Positions 38,125 through 47,161 of a stretch of 64,000 bases of DNA are shown piece by piece (the stretch's first letter is position 1; each line of letters starts with the position of its first letter). The stretch comes from Clostridium acetobutylicum ATCC 824 (GTDB lineage: Bacteria > Bacillota > Clostridia > Clostridiales > Clostridiaceae): assembly GCF_000008765.1 (NCBI RefSeq), contig NC_003030.1, positions 2,948,001-3,012,000 of the forward strand. Reading direction: 5' to 3'. Under the pieces are notes generated by a model. That model saw only the letters and a list, made by a program, of their open reading frames with translations, had not been told where the DNA came from and did no database searches. The translations under genes and the position numbers were made by a program.

Positions 38125-39104
38125 GCTATTTTATTGAAGTTTCTCGTTATACTTTTAGCCATATCCATACATTCCGTTTCTTTGTTAGCTATAAATATAA
38201 CCTCTCCTCTCTTTGAAATATCACTTTTTCCAGTTCTACCACAAAAGTAAACTAACGATTTAAAGCTAAATCTATTGTCCTCATTAAAATACACCATTAT
38301 ATTTACATCACTCTCATCCTTAGATATATCATCAAACCTATCTGTTATAATTATTGACCTTTTTAGATCTTTTAATCCTTCTTTTCTATTTTCTTTAGAA
38401 TATTCAAACACTCTTCCCTTAAAACCAAGTTCATAATTAGTTAAATAATGAAAAAAACTATTCATTCTATTACTATCCTTAACAGGTATTATAGTGTTTT
38501 TGTTTGTGTTAACAGACCATTTTAAATAATCATACACCACATAAGGCATGTCTTTATTTATGTCTATTCTTGTTAATATAACTCTAGGTTCAACTACTGG
38601 CATTCCTGTAGCATTTATAGGTATTATTATTTCTCTTCCTCTATCAAATATAGAATCCACGGAATAAGCTATAAATTTACACTTCCTTGTGTCAAATTTC
38701 TCCAAAAGCCTTATTATTTCCCTTCTGTTATGCATTGGAAAGCTTCTTATATCATCATAAATAACAAGATTGAAATCAAGATCTAGATCAAAAGCATTTT
38801 CATAATTACATATCATAAAATTAGACGTTGTATATAGCCTTTTTCCCCTATAATATGTATAATCTTTAAGCCTAGCTTTTTTTATTAACTTTATTATTTC
38901 AACTTCACTTTCAATTTCATCTGTTATATACAGTACACTTTTTCCATTTGTTATATAATCAATTATAATATTCAAGAAAATCTTTGAAGTATTATATGGA
39001 GGTGAGTTTAAATTTATATATCTTTCCCTACCACTCAATAATTTTAAAAGAGTTTGAGATATCTTGCTATATTCTTCTCTAATTTTAATACATGATTTTT
39101 CCAT
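38097..39104 (-). CDS. Degenerate ComFA-like helicase-related protein
   Basis: About 335 residues. Its place between recD2 and comFC is that of the comFA competence helicase. The layout INLNSPPYNTSKIFLNIIIDYI, VLYIT, LVIYDDIRSFP and, at the end, FCGRTGKSDISKRGEVIFIA follows helicase motifs I to VI in order. But the Walker A lysine/threonine motif is absent and the DEAD-box position reads YDDI, so ATP hydrolysis is not expected. The frame is intact. ATG 39104 has a GAGGAG site overlapping the recD2 stop; a GTG at 39122 is an alternative. Confidence 0.6.
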   Translation of the reverse strand: MEKSCIKIREEYSKISQTLLKLLSGRERYINLNSPPYNTSKIFLNIIIDYITNGKSVLYITDEIESEVEIIKLIKKARLKDYTYYRGKRLYTTSNFMICNYENAFDLDLDFNLVIYDDIRSFPMHNRREIIRLLEKFDTRKCKFIAYSVDSIFDRGREIIIPINATGMPVVEPRVILTRIDINKDMPYVVYDYLKWSVNTNKNTIIPVKDSNRMNSFFHYLTNYELGFKGRVFEYSKENRKEGLKDLKRSIIITDRFDDISKDESDVNIMVYFNEDNRFSFKSLVYFCGRTGKSDISKRGEVIFIANKETECMDMAKSITRNFNKIAWEKGLLTI

Positions 39105-39111
39105 AAAACTC

Positions 39112-41331
39112 TCACTCCTCACTCTCTTCTTTTATTATATCTTCGATTCTCCATTTGAGACCTGAATATCTTTCAAAACTTTTATCGTTATCTATCATAA
39201 ATTTTATTGCTTTTGGAAACCCAACTATTACAACTAGCTGCTTTGCTCTTGTAATTCCTGTATAAAGAAGGTTCCTATTCATCAGAAGAGGTGGCCCCAT
39301 AGTCATAGGAAGAACCACTACTGGGAATTCACTTCCCTGGCTTTTATGGATAGTTATTGCATATGCAAGTTCAAGTTCATCTAAGTTAATTCTTTCATAT
39401 GTAACCTCTTTTTCATCATCAAAAATAACTATCACATTATTATCCTCATCTATATTACTTATAAACCCTATATCTCCATTAAAAACTCCTTCTCCTGTCT
39501 TTTCGCCATCTCCATTTATTCTATTCCATTTTAACATATAATTGTTTTTTATTTGCATAACCTTGTCGCCAACTCTAAATATATTATCTCTAAATTTTAT
39601 TTCATCTTTACTTTTATGAGGAGGATTAATAATGCTTTGAAGACTTACATTTAAGTTTGCAACACCTGCTATCCCCTTTTTCATAGGTGCTAACACTTGT
39701 ATATCCCTAGCAGCCTTCCAAGACTTATTAAAAAGTGGCAGTCTCTTGTAAACCAAACTAATTATAGTATTGGTTATAGCTTCTGCATTATCTTCTCGTA
39801 TAAAATAAAAATCCTTATCCTTTTTATTTAGAAGGGGCATTTCACCACTATTGATTTTATGCGCATTCACTGTAATCATACTTTCCTTTGCTTGCCTAAA
39901 AATATTATTCAATCTAATGACCTTTACACATTTACTTTCAATTATATCTCTCAGCACATTTCCAGGTCCCACAGAAGGAAGCTGGTCTACATCACCAACT
40001 ATAATAACCCTAGTACCCATACCTATTGACTTCAATAGACTGTTCATTAAAACAACATCTATCATTGATGCCTCGTCTATTATTACAACATCACATTGAA
40101 GTGTACTATAGTTATTATTATCAAAAAACACCTCATCTTCATATCCAAGCTCCAGCATTCTATGTATGGTCTTGGCCTCCCTACCTGTTGATTCGGACAT
40201 TCTTTTTGCAGCTCTTCCTGTAGGTGCTGCCATAAATACCTTCATATTTAATTCTTCAAATATATATGTTATGCATCTTATTATTGTTGTCTTACCTGTA
40301 CCAGGCCCTCCTGTTATTACTTCTATACCATTTGAAAACGCTCCTTCAATAGCTTCTACTTGTGATGGTGCAAATTTTATTTTATTTTCATTTTCAAACT
40401 GTATTATCTTTTGGTCTACATCTATCTCTAAGCTTTTATAACTATCATAGGCAAGAGTTATTATCTTTCTTGTTATTCCTATCTCACAATAGTAATATTC
40501 CATTGTAAAAACACAATTTTCCCCATTTATTATTTCAACCTTTATCTTTTGAGAAAGAGTACATTCATATATTGCTTTTTCAACCTCTTCTTTTTTTACA
40601 TTTAATACATTAATACAGTTCTTTACAAGTTTATCTATAGGCATATATGTATTACCTAAAGCACAAAATTCATTTATTACATAACATACTCCACTTTCAA
40701 TTCTAAATGGAGAGTTTCCTTGTATTCCAAGACTACGAGCTATTTTATCTGCCGTCTTAAAACCTATTCCTGATATCTCTTCTACAAGAATATATGGGTT
40801 TTGTTTCACAACCTCTATAGCCTTAGATTTATAGTGATTATATATTTTCACACATTGTTTAGGCGTAACGCCATAATTCTGAAGAAAAATCATAATATTT
40901 CTTACTTCTCTTTGTTCTGAATACGCCTCATATATTTTATCTATTTTCTTTTTACCTATTCCCTCTATTTCACTTAATCTATATATATCATTATCTAATA
41001 TCTCAAGAGTTTTTTCTCCAAATTTATTAACTATCTTTTTTGCTGTTACAGGACCTATTCCCGATATAATTCCTGATGCCAAATATTTTTCTATACCTAA
41101 TAAAGAATTAGGTAGTATTTCTTCGCAGCGTTCAATTTTAAATTGCTTTCCAAACTGTGGATGAACAATCCATTCTCCTGAAATCTTTAAAGATTGGCCT
41201 TCCATAATATACGGTATGCATCCAACAATTGTAATTTTATCTTTTCCTTCTGCATTTGCGTTTGCAACAACATACCCATTTTCTTCATTTTTGAACACAA
41301 CAGCTTCAATAACACAACGAAGTTCTACCAT
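39112..41331 (-). CDS. recD2: RecD2-type DNA helicase
   Basis: 739 residues, the RecD-like SF1B helicase found in bacteria without RecBC. The N-terminal region (about 1-300) has helix-hairpin-helix segments (ASGIISGIGPVTAKKIV, EIEGIGKKKIDKI, EEISGIGFKTADKIA). The motor has Walker A GGPGTGKTTI (about 341-350), IDEASMIDVVL, GDVDQLPSVGPG and YAITIHKSQGSEFPVVV near the end. It unwinds 5' to 3' and acts in DNA repair. It leads the transcript recD2-comFA-like-comFC. Confidence 0.95.
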   Translation of the reverse strand: MVELRCVIEAVVFKNEENGYVVANANAEGKDKITIVGCIPYIMEGQSLKISGEWIVHPQFGKQFKIERCEEILPNSLLGIEKYLASGIISGIGPVTAKKIVNKFGEKTLEILDNDIYRLSEIEGIGKKKIDKIYEAYSEQREVRNIMIFLQNYGVTPKQCVKIYNHYKSKAIEVVKQNPYILVEEISGIGFKTADKIARSLGIQGNSPFRIESGVCYVINEFCALGNTYMPIDKLVKNCINVLNVKKEEVEKAIYECTLSQKIKVEIINGENCVFTMEYYYCEIGITRKIITLAYDSYKSLEIDVDQKIIQFENENKIKFAPSQVEAIEGAFSNGIEVITGGPGTGKTTIIRCITYIFEELNMKVFMAAPTGRAAKRMSESTGREAKTIHRMLELGYEDEVFFDNNNYSTLQCDVVIIDEASMIDVVLMNSLLKSIGMGTRVIIVGDVDQLPSVGPGNVLRDIIESKCVKVIRLNNIFRQAKESMITVNAHKINSGEMPLLNKKDKDFYFIREDNAEAITNTIISLVYKRLPLFNKSWKAARDIQVLAPMKKGIAGVANLNVSLQSIINPPHKSKDEIKFRDNIFRVGDKVMQIKNNYMLKWNRINGDGEKTGEGVFNGDIGFISNIDEDNNVIVIFDDEKEVTYERINLDELELAYAITIHKSQGSEFPVVVLPMTMGPPLLMNRNLLYTGITRAKQLVVIVGFPKAIKFMIDNDKSFERYSGLKWRIEDIIKEESEE

Positions 41332-41492
41332 ATAGATTTCTCCTTACTATAGTGATTCCTCTTTTGCTATTATAAAAAATACAACTGTATTTGTAGTTAA
41401 TTCAGTTTCACTATAAATATTTTATAATTACATTAATATTAACATTCACGTAAAAAAGAGATACAATAAATTTATGTACCCCCCTCATACCT

Positions 41493-41759
41493 TTACATTT
41501 TTGTAAGATGCTTATTGCAAATGATTTCAACTAATTCCAGAACTAGTATAATACCTATATAAATTGAAAGATATAATATTTCAATGCTAACTCTCTTCCC
41601 CGCAAAAATGTACAAATGGTTTAAAATATGTAGGAAAGTTTTAATCGCTAAAAATGTCAATCCCAAAGATATAACTAATGCAAAAACCAAAGCCTTTATC
41701 ATGAAATTCTTCACGTTCCAAATCATATGCAAAAATCCACCCTCATATGGATTTTTCAT
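41493..41759 (-). CDS. Hypothetical small membrane protein
   Basis: 88 residues with two hydrophobic helices (about 15-40 and 55-78) and short polar ends; start ATG 41759 has AGAAGG upstream. I do not recognise the family. It lies alone between recD2 and metK. About 230 bases upstream (41760-41990) are AT-rich with no further gene visible. Confidence 0.5.
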   Translation of the reverse strand: MKNPYEGGFLHMIWNVKNFMIKALVFALVISLGLTFLAIKTFLHILNHLYIFAGKRVSIEILYLSIYIGIILVLELVEIICNKHLTKM

Positions 41760-41993
41760 AACTCTACCTTCTTTTATAATATTATACAAAATAAGTATAC
41801 TACTAATTTATTTACCTCGAACAAGAATTAATCCATTTCCCTATGAATTAATTCTCATTTTGATTTCTCATAACCAATACTCTTATAATATCATAATATA
41901 TATAAATTTAAAATATCCTATATAAAGATTTTAACATAAGTATAATATTATACTAATATATTTTAAAGTTATCCTAGAATAAAAATAGCCACT

Positions 41994-42042
41994 TATAAGA
42001 ATGGCACTGAAAAACTATAAGCTTTTCAGTGCCATTCTTATA
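41994..42042. terminator. Strong terminator of metK
   Basis: A 19-bp perfect stem beginning ATAAGAATGGCACTGAAAA with a 9-nt loop, just after the metK stop on the minus strand. Confidence 0.9.
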
Positions 42043-42053
42043 TCAAGCATTTA

Positions 42054-43229
42054 TTATAAATATTTTTTTATCGCTTCAACTCTATCCAACTGCTCCCATG
42101 GTAATTCTACATCTAATCTACCAAAGTGGCCATAAGCTGCTACTTGTCTGTATATTGGCCTCTTAAGGTTAAGATCTCTTATTATAGCTCCTGGTCTCAA
42201 ATCAAAAACTTTTTCTACTATTTCAACAATCTTACTTTCTTCTATCTTACCAGTACCAAAAGTGTCAACTGAAATAGATACTGGTTTTGCAACTCCTATT
42301 GCATATGCAAGCTGTATTTCAAGTTTATCAGCAATTCCTGCTGCTACAAGATTCTTTGCAACCCATCTTGCTGCATAAGCTGCTGATCTATCAACCTTAG
42401 TTGGATCTTTTCCTGAAAAAGCACCGCCTCCGTGTCTTCCATATCCACCATAAGTATCAACTATTATCTTTCTTCCTGTAAGTCCTGAATCTCCTTGAGG
42501 TCCACCTACAACAAATCTTCCAGTAGGATTTATATAATATTTTGTATTTTCATCTAAAAGTTCAGGTGATATAACATACTTTACTACTTTTTCAATTAAA
42601 TCTTTTTCAATCTGCTCATGTCCTATTTCAGGTCCATGCTGTGTTGATATTACAATAGCATCTACCCTTACTGGCTTATCATCTTCATACTCTATTGTAA
42701 CTTGAGTTTTTCCATCTGGTCTTAGATAGTCCAAAGTACCGTCTTTTCTAACCTCTGCTAATCTTCTAGATAATCTATGAGCAAGCGCAATAGGCATAGG
42801 CATAAATTCTTTAGTTTCGTTTGTCGCATAACCAAACATCATACCTTGATCTCCTGCACCAACTGCATCAATTTTATCCATTTCACCTTTTTTAGATTCT
42901 AAAGCTTCATCTACTCCCATTGCAATATCAGCTGATTGTTCATCAATAGATGTTACAACTGCACATGTATCGCAATCAAAACCATATTTAGCTCTAGTAT
43001 ATCCAATCTCTCTTACAGTTTTTCTTACTATTTTAGGAATATCAACGTAACAATTTGTTGATATTTCTCCCATAACATTAACAATTCCTGTAGTCACTGT
43101 AGTTTCACAAGCAACTCTTCCATTTGGATCTTTTTCCAATATGGCATCTAAAATAGCGTCTGATATTTGATCGCAGATTTTATCTGGATGCCCTTCTGTT
43201 ACTGATTCAGATGTAAATAACTTTCTCAT
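42054..43229 (-). CDS. metK: S-adenosylmethionine synthetase
   Basis: 391 residues, full length. It makes SAM from methionine and ATP. Signatures: [21 protein letters not shown] at the N-terminus, [12 protein letters not shown] (about 115-126) and [16 protein letters not shown] (about 260-275). The start is taken as ATG 43229; the GTG at 43238 is too close to the AGGAGG site. A SAM-I riboswitch precedes it, so it is off when SAM is plentiful. Confidence 0.97.
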   Translation of the reverse strand: MRKLFTSESVTEGHPDKICDQISDAILDAILEKDPNGRVACETTVTTGIVNVMGEISTNCYVDIPKIVRKTVREIGYTRAKYGFDCDTCAVVTSIDEQSADIAMGVDEALESKKGEMDKIDAVGAGDQGMMFGYATNETKEFMPMPIALAHRLSRRLAEVRKDGTLDYLRPDGKTQVTIEYEDDKPVRVDAIVISTQHGPEIGHEQIEKDLIEKVVKYVISPELLDENTKYYINPTGRFVVGGPQGDSGLTGRKIIVDTYGGYGRHGGGAFSGKDPTKVDRSAAYAARWVAKNLVAAGIADKLEIQLAYAIGVAKPVSISVDTFGTGKIEESKIVEIVEKVFDLRPGAIIRDLNLKRPIYRQVAAYGHFGRLDVELPWEQLDRVEAIKKYL

Positions 43230-43252
43230 TATATCCACTTCCTCCTACAATA

Positions 43253-43287
43253 TAAAAATAAAAGTCTCCTCAATAAGAAGAGACTTA
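43253..43287 (-). terminator. Regulated terminator of the SAM riboswitch
   Basis: On the minus strand AGTCTC...GAGACT forms a stem around a TTCTTATTGAGG-type loop, followed by a T-rich tail (TTTTATTTTT), between the aptamer and the metK ribosome site. Confidence 0.85.
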
Positions 43288-43294
43288 ACATTCT

Positions 43295-43410
43295 CTCTCT
43301 TATCTTGCAGAATAATTCTGCAGGAATTGGCACCATTATGTACTTAAATTAATACATCGGTTGCCGGGTTTCAACGGGCCCTTTCCCTCCACCTCTCTTG
43401 ATAAGAGTTT
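43295..43410 (-). ncRNA. SAM-I riboswitch (S-box)
   Basis: On the minus strand: CTTATCAAGAGAGGTGGAGG, then GGGCCCGTTGAAACCCGGCA, then CCGATGTATTAATTTAAGTAC, GGTGCCAATTCCTGCAGAA and the closing GATAAGAG that pairs with the first CTCTTATC. These are the conserved S-box blocks, in order, directly before metK. Confidence 0.98.
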
Positions 43411-43472
43411 CCATTCAATTATATTACACACTAAATAATACACTTTATAACAATCTTAGTCAATATAAACTT

Positions 43473-43496
43473 AAAAAAAGACACTTGTGTGTCTTT
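43473..43496 (-). terminator. Terminator of the tRNA cluster
   Basis: A stem AAAGACAC/GTGTCTTT with a four-base loop and seven T on the minus strand, after the last tRNA-Tyr gene. Confidence 0.88.
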
Positions 43497-43498
43497 TA

Positions 43499-43583
43499 TG
43501 GTGGAGGAACATGGATTCGAACCATGGAAAGCTGAGCTAACAGATTTACAGTCTGCCCCCTTTGGCCACTCGGGAATTCCTCC
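43499..43583 (-). tRNA. tRNA-Tyr (GTA), copy 1
   Basis: On the minus strand: GGAGGAATTCCCGAGTGGCC start, anticodon loop with GTA, a long variable arm, T-arm GGTTCGAATCC, and an encoded CCA after TTCCTCCA. 85 bases. It differs from copy 2 at one base (43564). Confidence 0.97.
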
Positions 43584-43588
43584 ACATT

Positions 43589-43664
<76 letters not shown>

Positions 43665-43682
43665 TTATTAAATTTTATTAAG

Positions 43683-43755
43683 TGGGCATTACAGGGCTCG
43701 AACCTGTGACCCTCTGCTTGTAAGGCAGATGCTCTCCCAGCTGAGCTAAACGCCC
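43683..43755 (-). tRNA. tRNA-Val (TAC)
   Basis: Minus strand GGGCGTTTAGCTCAGCTGGG start, anticodon TAC in CCTTACAAG, T-arm GGTTCGAGCCC. The CCA is not encoded here (CTT follows the discriminator A). 73 bases. Confidence 0.96.
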
Positions 43756-43768
43756 TAGTTTATTTAAA

Positions 43769-43853
43769 TGGTGGAGGAACATGGATTCGAACCATGGAAA
43801 GCTGAGCTAACAGATTTACAGTCTGCCCCCTTTAGCCACTCGGGAATTCCTCC
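43769..43853 (-). tRNA. tRNA-Tyr (GTA), copy 2
   Basis: Same as copy 1 except for one base in the D-arm region (A instead of G at 43834 on the plus strand). CCA encoded. 85 bases, first gene of the cluster. Confidence 0.97.
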
Positions 43854-43895
43854 ACAAGACTTGCATCAGCAGTTTTCACCGCGTCAACAAGTAAT

Positions 43896-43924
43896 ATTAT
43901 ACGTTGATACCCTTTAAAAATCAA
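43896..43924 (-). promoter_or_regulatory. Promoter of the tRNA cluster
   Basis: On the minus strand TTGATT (43924-43919), 17 bp, TATAAT (43901-43896), about 40 bp before the first tRNA. Good match to sigma-A. Confidence 0.75.
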
Positions 43925-44089
43925 TGGCCATAATAGACCATTATCGGCAAATATCATTATATTTTTCAGCAATATCTCTTAATTACTCCACTTTTAGCAC
44001 GCAAATCATTTATATATATTATTATTTTAAAATCTATTAGTGATATTAAAAGTGTTAAGTACATATAAATTATCTAGGAGGTGATTCTG

Positions 44090-44656
44090 TTGAACAAAAT
44101 CAAAGCTTTTTATAACCTACCAATGGCATACTACAGGCTCTCAAATTTTTTAAAACATTATATAGATGATAATACAATAATAATATGTATAGGAACAGAT
44201 CGCTGCATAGGTGACTGCCTTGGCCCTATGGTTGGAACAATGCTTAAGGAAAAGTTCTTTCCACTAAACGTTTACGGGACAATTTCGGAACCTATCCACG
44301 CTTTAAATATAGATAAAAAACTGTACAAAATAAAAAAAGATCATACAAATTCAACAATAATAGGCATAGATGCTTGCTTAGGTGATACTGAAAATATAGG
44401 TGAGATTCAAGTACGAGATTATGCTATTCATCCTGGAAAGGGCGTTGGAAAGTCACTTCCAGATGTTGGCGAAGTTTCTATTGTTGGAATAGTTGATTCC
44501 TGTGAAAGCAGCGAATTATTTACTAATAGAAATATACGTTTAAACTTAATCTTTGAAATGTCAAAAGTCATAGTTCAAACGATTATTCATTCTTATTATC
44601 TTCATAAAACTTTTAGTGATAGTATTTTTCCAGATAGCGCATCTACACTAAAATAG
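44090..44656 (+). CDS. YyaC-like sporulation protein (DUF1256, GPR-like fold)
   Basis: 188 residues. The family pattern is ICIGTDRCIGDCLGPMVG (about 33-50), YGTISEPIHALN, IGIDACLGD and LPDVGEVSIVG. These resemble the spore germination protease GPR, but YyaC proteins are found in spore formers and their activity is not settled; some bind DNA-like or cleave protein substrates is unproven. AGGAGGTGAT fixes the start at TTG 44090 rather than the GTG at 44081, which lies inside the site. Confidence 0.82.
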   Translation: MNKIKAFYNLPMAYYRLSNFLKHYIDDNTIIICIGTDRCIGDCLGPMVGTMLKEKFFPLNVYGTISEPIHALNIDKKLYKIKKDHTNSTIIGIDACLGDTENIGEIQVRDYAIHPGKGVGKSLPDVGEVSIVGIVDSCESSELFTNRNIRLNLIFEMSKVIVQTIIHSYYLHKTFSDSIFPDSASTLK

Positions 44657-44657
44657 A

Positions 44658-44807
44658 AAGCGAGAAAATATAATTAAAATACATTCTAGTCATTAAAGGA
44701 AAAATTGAAAGGGCAGCATGCCCATTCAATTTTTAGAATATTTTATAATTTGCATATAAAAATTGACTTTAATGAATACTTATATTTTAAATTTAATTTT
44801 CTCGCTT
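44658..44807. repeat. 150-bp imperfect palindrome around a terminator
   Basis: Two 41-base arms, 44658-44698 and 44767-44807, are partly complementary: AAGCGAGAAAAT with ATTTTCTCGCTT at the ends and CATTAAAG with CTTTAATG at the inner sides, with imperfect pairing between. The space between holds a short terminator hairpin. It covers nearly the whole gap between yyaC-like and mbl genes. It could be a small mobile repeat or only an extended hairpin. Confidence 0.55.
44699..44735. terminator. Bidirectional terminator between yyaC-like gene and mbl
   Basis: AAAAATTGAA-GGGC-loop-GCCC-TTCAATTTTT with one bulge, A and T runs on both sides, between convergent genes. Confidence 0.85.
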
Positions 44808-44843
44808 ACAAATTTTATTCTTAACTATAATTTATAACTAAAG

Positions 44844-45866
44844 TTACCTAATAAGACTTAACTCATCATTCATATCTATCTTGTCTATATACTCAAGTGA
44901 TTTACCCGTTCCTAAGGCAACACATGAGACAGGATCTTCAGCCACATATACAGGCACTTGTGTTACCTCTTGTATGAACTTATCAAGTCCATTTAATAGA
45001 GAACCTCCGCCTGTCATCATTATACCCTTATCTGATACATCTGCCGCTAACTCTGGAGGAGTTTTTTCAAGAACAGCATGTGCACATTCTGCAATTGAAC
45101 TTACAGCCTCTTTAAGTGCATCACGCATCTCTGAAGAAGATACTTCAACGTTTTTAGGGAGTCCAGTAACTAAATCTCTTCCTCTAATCTCCATAGTCTC
45201 CTCTATTTCCTTCTTATATGCCGAACCTATATTTATCTTTAAATCTTCAGCCGTTCTTTCGCCAATCATTAATTTATGTTTTTTTCTTATATACTTTATT
45301 ATAGATTCGTCAAATGTATCTCCTGCTACTTTTATAGAGCTTCTTACAACCATACCACCTAATGAAATTACAGCTATATCTGTAGTTCCTCCACCTATAT
45401 CTATAACCATATTACCACTTGCTTTAGTAATATCGAGACCTGCTCCAATTGCAGCTGCTAATGGCTCTTCAATCAAACTAACTTTTTTAGCCCCTGCATT
45501 TTTTGCAGCATCTTTTACTGCTCTTTGTTCAACTCCAGTAGCCTCACAAGGAACACATATTATAATTTTAGGTTGAGAAATTCTTCTCTTACCGCAAGCT
45601 TTTCTGATAAAATGCTTTAGCATCTTCTCTGTTACATCATAGTCAGAAATTACACCATTTCTTAATGGACGTATTGCAGTAATATTACCTGGTGTCCTAC
45701 CTATCATTTGCCTTGCTTCTTCTCCAACAGCCAAAACTTCATTATTAGTACGATTGATTGCTACAACAGATGGTTCTTTCAGAATAACACCCTTACCTTT
45801 TAAATAAACCAATACCGTAGCGGTTCCTAGGTCTATTCCCATATCATTTCCTATACCAAAAAACAT
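44844..45866 (-). CDS. mbl: MreB-family cell-shape actin homologue (Mbl)
   Basis: 340 residues with the actin-fold phosphate loops IGIDLGTATVLVYLKGKG (about 9-26), ...VIDIGGGTTDIAVISLGG (about 155-172) and MMTGGGSLLNGLD near the end. MreB-type filaments steer lateral wall synthesis. I call it Mbl because it lies directly after spoIIID, the arrangement in B. subtilis; plain MreB cannot be excluded. ATG 45866 is preferred; a GTG at 45878 overlaps the GGAG site. Confidence 0.9.
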   Translation of the reverse strand: MFFGIGNDMGIDLGTATVLVYLKGKGVILKEPSVVAINRTNNEVLAVGEEARQMIGRTPGNITAIRPLRNGVISDYDVTEKMLKHFIRKACGKRRISQPKIIICVPCEATGVEQRAVKDAAKNAGAKKVSLIEEPLAAAIGAGLDITKASGNMVIDIGGGTTDIAVISLGGMVVRSSIKVAGDTFDESIIKYIRKKHKLMIGERTAEDLKINIGSAYKKEIEETMEIRGRDLVTGLPKNVEVSSSEMRDALKEAVSSIAECAHAVLEKTPPELAADVSDKGIMMTGGGSLLNGLDKFIQEVTQVPVYVAEDPVSCVALGTGKSLEYIDKIDMNDELSLIR

Positions 45867-46046
45867 TCCTTTATTCACTCCATCTCATACGTTTATTTCT
45901 ACGTTTTAAATATAGATATATTTTTTAATCCTAAAATATCCAAACTACATTTCCCTTAATTAAAAAATTAAACAATATATCCTACAGTGTAATAATACTA
46001 AAATATATATTTATATATCTTCTATATTATTATAAACGGAATGTTT

Positions 46047-46301
46047 TTAACCTTCAATAGCTTTATACTTCATTTTTGTTGCTTTTCCTCCTCTTATATG
46101 CCTTTCCGCTTTATTTAACTCCAGCACACCTTTAGCAAGCTCAGCAATTTGAGGATTTATTTGAGGTAATCTTTCTGTCATATCTTTGTGTATTGTACTC
46201 TTACTAACACCAAAAACTTTAGCTGTTTTTCGAATAGTAGCCTTAGACTCAATTATATATTTCGCAACTTCCATAACTCTTTCTTCAATGTAATCTTTCA
46301 A
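46047..46301 (-). CDS. spoIIID: Sporulation transcription factor SpoIIID
   Basis: 84 residues, a small DNA-binding protein of the mother cell that switches gene sets between sigma-E and sigma-K stages. The HTH is seen as TIRKTAKVFGVSKSTIHKDMTERL (about 22-46), as in B. subtilis SpoIIID. AGGAGG (46310-46315) lies 8 bases before a TTG at 46301, giving the family length; the longer frame to 46376 is rejected. Confidence 0.95.
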   Translation of the reverse strand: MKDYIEERVMEVAKYIIESKATIRKTAKVFGVSKSTIHKDMTERLPQINPQIAELAKGVLELNKAERHIRGGKATKMKYKAIEG

Positions 46302-46352
46302 AGTTGCTACCTCCTTAACCCTTCTAATTAATAAATATGCATTAATATCACC

Positions 46353-46386
46353 ATAAATTACTTTGAGTGTTTTCAAAGTAATTTAT
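46353..46386. repeat. Perfect 14-bp hairpin between spoIIQ-like gene and spoIIID
   Basis: ATAAATTACTTTGA (46353-46366) and its complement (46373-46386) with a 6-nt loop, 6 bp after the spoIIQ-like stop. No T-run follows on the minus strand, so it may be an RNA processing or stability hairpin, an operator, or a weak terminator. Confidence 0.6.
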
Positions 46387-46391
46387 TAATC

Positions 46392-47141
46392 TTAATGAAC
46401 TAAAATTTTTTCAGGATCTACAGCTAAATAAGTTCCATCGTTTTGCTTTTGATCAATTTCAAAATACAAACAACTTGTATCTGTTATCAATTTATTACTG
46501 TAATTACTGTCACCTATTTTACCTATAGTTTGACCTTGTTTAACATTATCATTCGGTTTAACAGTTATGCTCTTTTCATCTAAATTATCATATACTGTAG
46601 TGTAACCTGTTTGATCATTTGAAATAGTAACTTTACCAGCATCAATAGCTTTTACAACTCCATCACAAGCAGCTATAACATTGGAATCTTTACTAGGAGA
46701 TATATATTCTCCTGGTATACTAGTATACTTTCCATTTTTAGAATACCAAGTATCAAATTTAACTACTATATTGCCATTTTGAATTGGTTCCATAAAACTC
46801 TTTTTTACAACGTTATTAGATGATGCTTGTGTTGTTGATTGAGTATCTTTCTTAATTAAATTTTGATTTTGATTAACTTGCTTTGCATTCTCTATTTTTT
46901 CTTTAGCTGCATTTCCCTTATCAGTTACTTTCGATGTTTTATTTTTATTCTGTAAAGTACTTTTCTGACTAGGCTGATTTACCGAAACACTCTTAGTGTT
47001 AGTCTTTATGTTCATATATATGCTAACTGCACCTATAATACACAAACAAAGAAATAACACTATGTAAAAAGCATTTCTTTTTAAAAAATCCATCACCCTA
47101 CTTTGTTTATTACTTTTGTTGTTTTTCCAATCATTATTCAT
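46392..47141 (-). CDS. SpoIIQ-like protein with degenerate LytM (M23) domain
   Basis: 249 residues: a cytoplasmic start, one membrane helix (about 26-46), a long Gln/Asn/Lys-rich linker (about 50-120) and an M23-type beta domain (about 125-247: VIAACDGVVKAI, VKQGQTIGKIGDSNYS, CLYFEI). SpoIIQ sits in the forespore membrane and pairs with SpoIIIAH of the mother cell during engulfment. Active M23 enzymes need H-x(n)-D and H-x-H; here these places read IPGEYIS, VYDNL and CLYFEI, without any His except the last residue. So no peptidase activity is expected. It lies between spoIID and spoIIID, which supports the name. Start ATG 47141 after AGGAGGTG. Confidence 0.8.
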   Translation of the reverse strand: MNNDWKNNKSNKQSRVMDFLKRNAFYIVLFLCLCIIGAVSIYMNIKTNTKSVSVNQPSQKSTLQNKNKTSKVTDKGNAAKEKIENAKQVNQNQNLIKKDTQSTTQASSNNVVKKSFMEPIQNGNIVVKFDTWYSKNGKYTSIPGEYISPSKDSNVIAACDGVVKAIDAGKVTISNDQTGYTTVYDNLDEKSITVKPNDNVKQGQTIGKIGDSNYSNKLITDTSCLYFEIDQKQNDGTYLAVDPEKILVH

Positions 47142-47161
47142 TGCTAACACCTCCTTTTAGT

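Noticed and set aside
44881-45576. A 231-codon plus-strand frame opposite mbl
   Set aside because: Mirror frame of a conserved gene; no start signal.
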